Shown here: positions 5,045-5,374 of the stretch, piece after piece
Position numbering within the stretch: position 1 is the stretch's first letter
Layout of the letters: each line of letters starts with the position of its first letter
Source: Chloroflexota bacterium
Lineage (GTDB): Bacteria; Chloroflexota; Limnocylindria; Limnocylindrales; CSP1-4
Assembly (NCBI GenBank): GCA_017882025.1
Contig: JADGQG010000135.1
Coordinates: 1 to 5,374, forward strand
Length of the DNA stretch: 5,374 nucleotides
Direction: 5' to 3'
Notes under the pieces: model-generated
Told to the model about the DNA's origin: nothing
The model's database searches: none
Seen by the model: the letters and a program-made list of their open reading frames with translations, nothing else
Made by a program: the position numbers and the translations under genes

Positions 5045-5374
5045 ATGGATGAGCAGGACGTTCGCGAGCGCGCCGAGGCACTCTGTGCCGCGGCCGTCGC
5101 CGGCGACATCGACCGGGTGATCGAGGACTTCAGCCCGGAGCTTCGACACAACCTCGGGGAGGTCCTCGCCCTCCTGCCGCTCCCCTCGGACAGCGCGACG
5201 GTCGATCGGATCGAGCGCGGAGGAGGTTCCGGCTACACGGTCGTCCTTCGGCTGTCCGGGGAGCGCGAGGAGGTGCAGGTCCAGACGCGCTGGAAGGACC
5301 GCGATGGCCGGACCACGCTCATCGAGGCGAGCCACCTGAGCAGGACGGAGAAGGCGGCCCAGGACGGCGACGCC
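5045..5374 (+). CDS. Small acidic protein of unknown function, possibly NTF2-like; 3'-truncated
   Basis: The frame from ATG 5045 stays open for 110 codons to the right edge, so the C-terminus is missing. GAGGG at 5033-5037 lies 7 nt upstream and fixes this start. The protein is soluble, with no signal peptide or membrane segment. An N-terminal helix (DVRERAEALCAAAVAGDIDRV, about residues 5-25) is followed by a short region around FSPELRHNLGEVLALLP (29-45), then alternating strands such as GYTVVLRLSG and EEVQVQTRWKDRDGRTTLIEASH (about 61-95). A helical start running into a curved sheet, with 'AGDIDRVIEDFSPE' resembling the entry of SnoaL/NTF2-like folds, makes that fold a reasonable guess, not a firm call. 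The final visible residues are charged, as expected near a C-terminus, so the full protein is probably little longer than 110-120 residues. No catalytic residues are recognisable. It follows the propeller gene in the same direction after 96 nt. Confidence 0.72.
   Translation, partial: MDEQDVRERAEALCAAAVAGDIDRVIEDFSPELRHNLGEVLALLPLPSDSATVDRIERGGGSGYTVVLRLSGEREEVQVQTRWKDRDGRTTLIEASHLSRTEKAAQDGDA

Noticed and set aside
4998..5120. Leaderless 40-codon frame starting at GTG 4998, 7 nt after TAGAGT
   Set aside because: The product is Arg/Ser/Pro-rich and overlaps the gene at 5045 in another phase; that gene has a clear ribosome site and longer open frame. The GTG position looks coincidental.
3632..5335. 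A 567-codon open frame on the - strand opposite the propeller gene and the last gene
   Set aside because: It is an Arg/Asp/Gly-rich, low-complexity shadow of GC-rich coding DNA. The + strand encodes a recognisable propeller with repeated WSPDG motifs, and a second + strand gene with a good ribosome site.

Overview
The window is GC-rich bacterial DNA (about 70% by eye) with strong G/C preference at third codon positions, short intergenic gaps and no transfer signatures. The gene types and possible leaderless-style promoters (TANNNT about 7 nt before a start) suit Chloroflexota (Limnocylindria/Ellin6529-like) or Actinomycetota. The sequence alone does not decide between them. I see no tRNA, rRNA, IS element, CRISPR array or origin.

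Layout. (1) 2-607 (+): the 3' part of a class II aldolase/adducin-family sugar-phosphate aldolase, cut by the left edge. (2) 608-828: a gap with a possible -10 box, a 17-bp near-perfect palindrome and a short stem-loop. (3) 829-1011 (+): a 60-residue protein with two CxxC knuckles. (4) 1012-1133: a convergent gap with hairpins at both gene ends. (5) 3274 down to 1134 (-): a two-gene operon, a membrane-bound NarL/DesK-type sensor histidine kinase followed by a NarL/FixJ response regulator, overlapping by ATGA. (6) 3275-3430: a divergent promoter region with TACAAT for the kinase, a GC-rich inverted repeat and a possible leaderless promoter for the gene on the other strand. (7) 3431-4948 (+): a membrane-anchored TolB/PD40-like beta-propeller, predicted extracytoplasmic. 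(8) 4949-5044: a short gap with a -10-like box and a strong stem-loop. (9) 5045 to the right edge (+): a small acidic protein of unknown function, perhaps NTF2-like, open at the edge.

How they may work together. The kinase should sense something outside the membrane through a roughly 150-residue domain and phosphorylate Asp57 of the regulator, which binds DNA through a LuxR-type helix-turn-helix. The propeller gene is divergent from the kinase and shares its intergenic region, so it is a natural candidate target or partner, but this is inference from position. The aldolase and small-protein genes have no evident link to the two-component system.

I found no convincing previously undescribed system. 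The points most worth checking are the 17-bp palindrome, the recurring CGTANNGT boxes, the inverted repeat upstream of the kinase, and the uncharacterised small CxxC protein.
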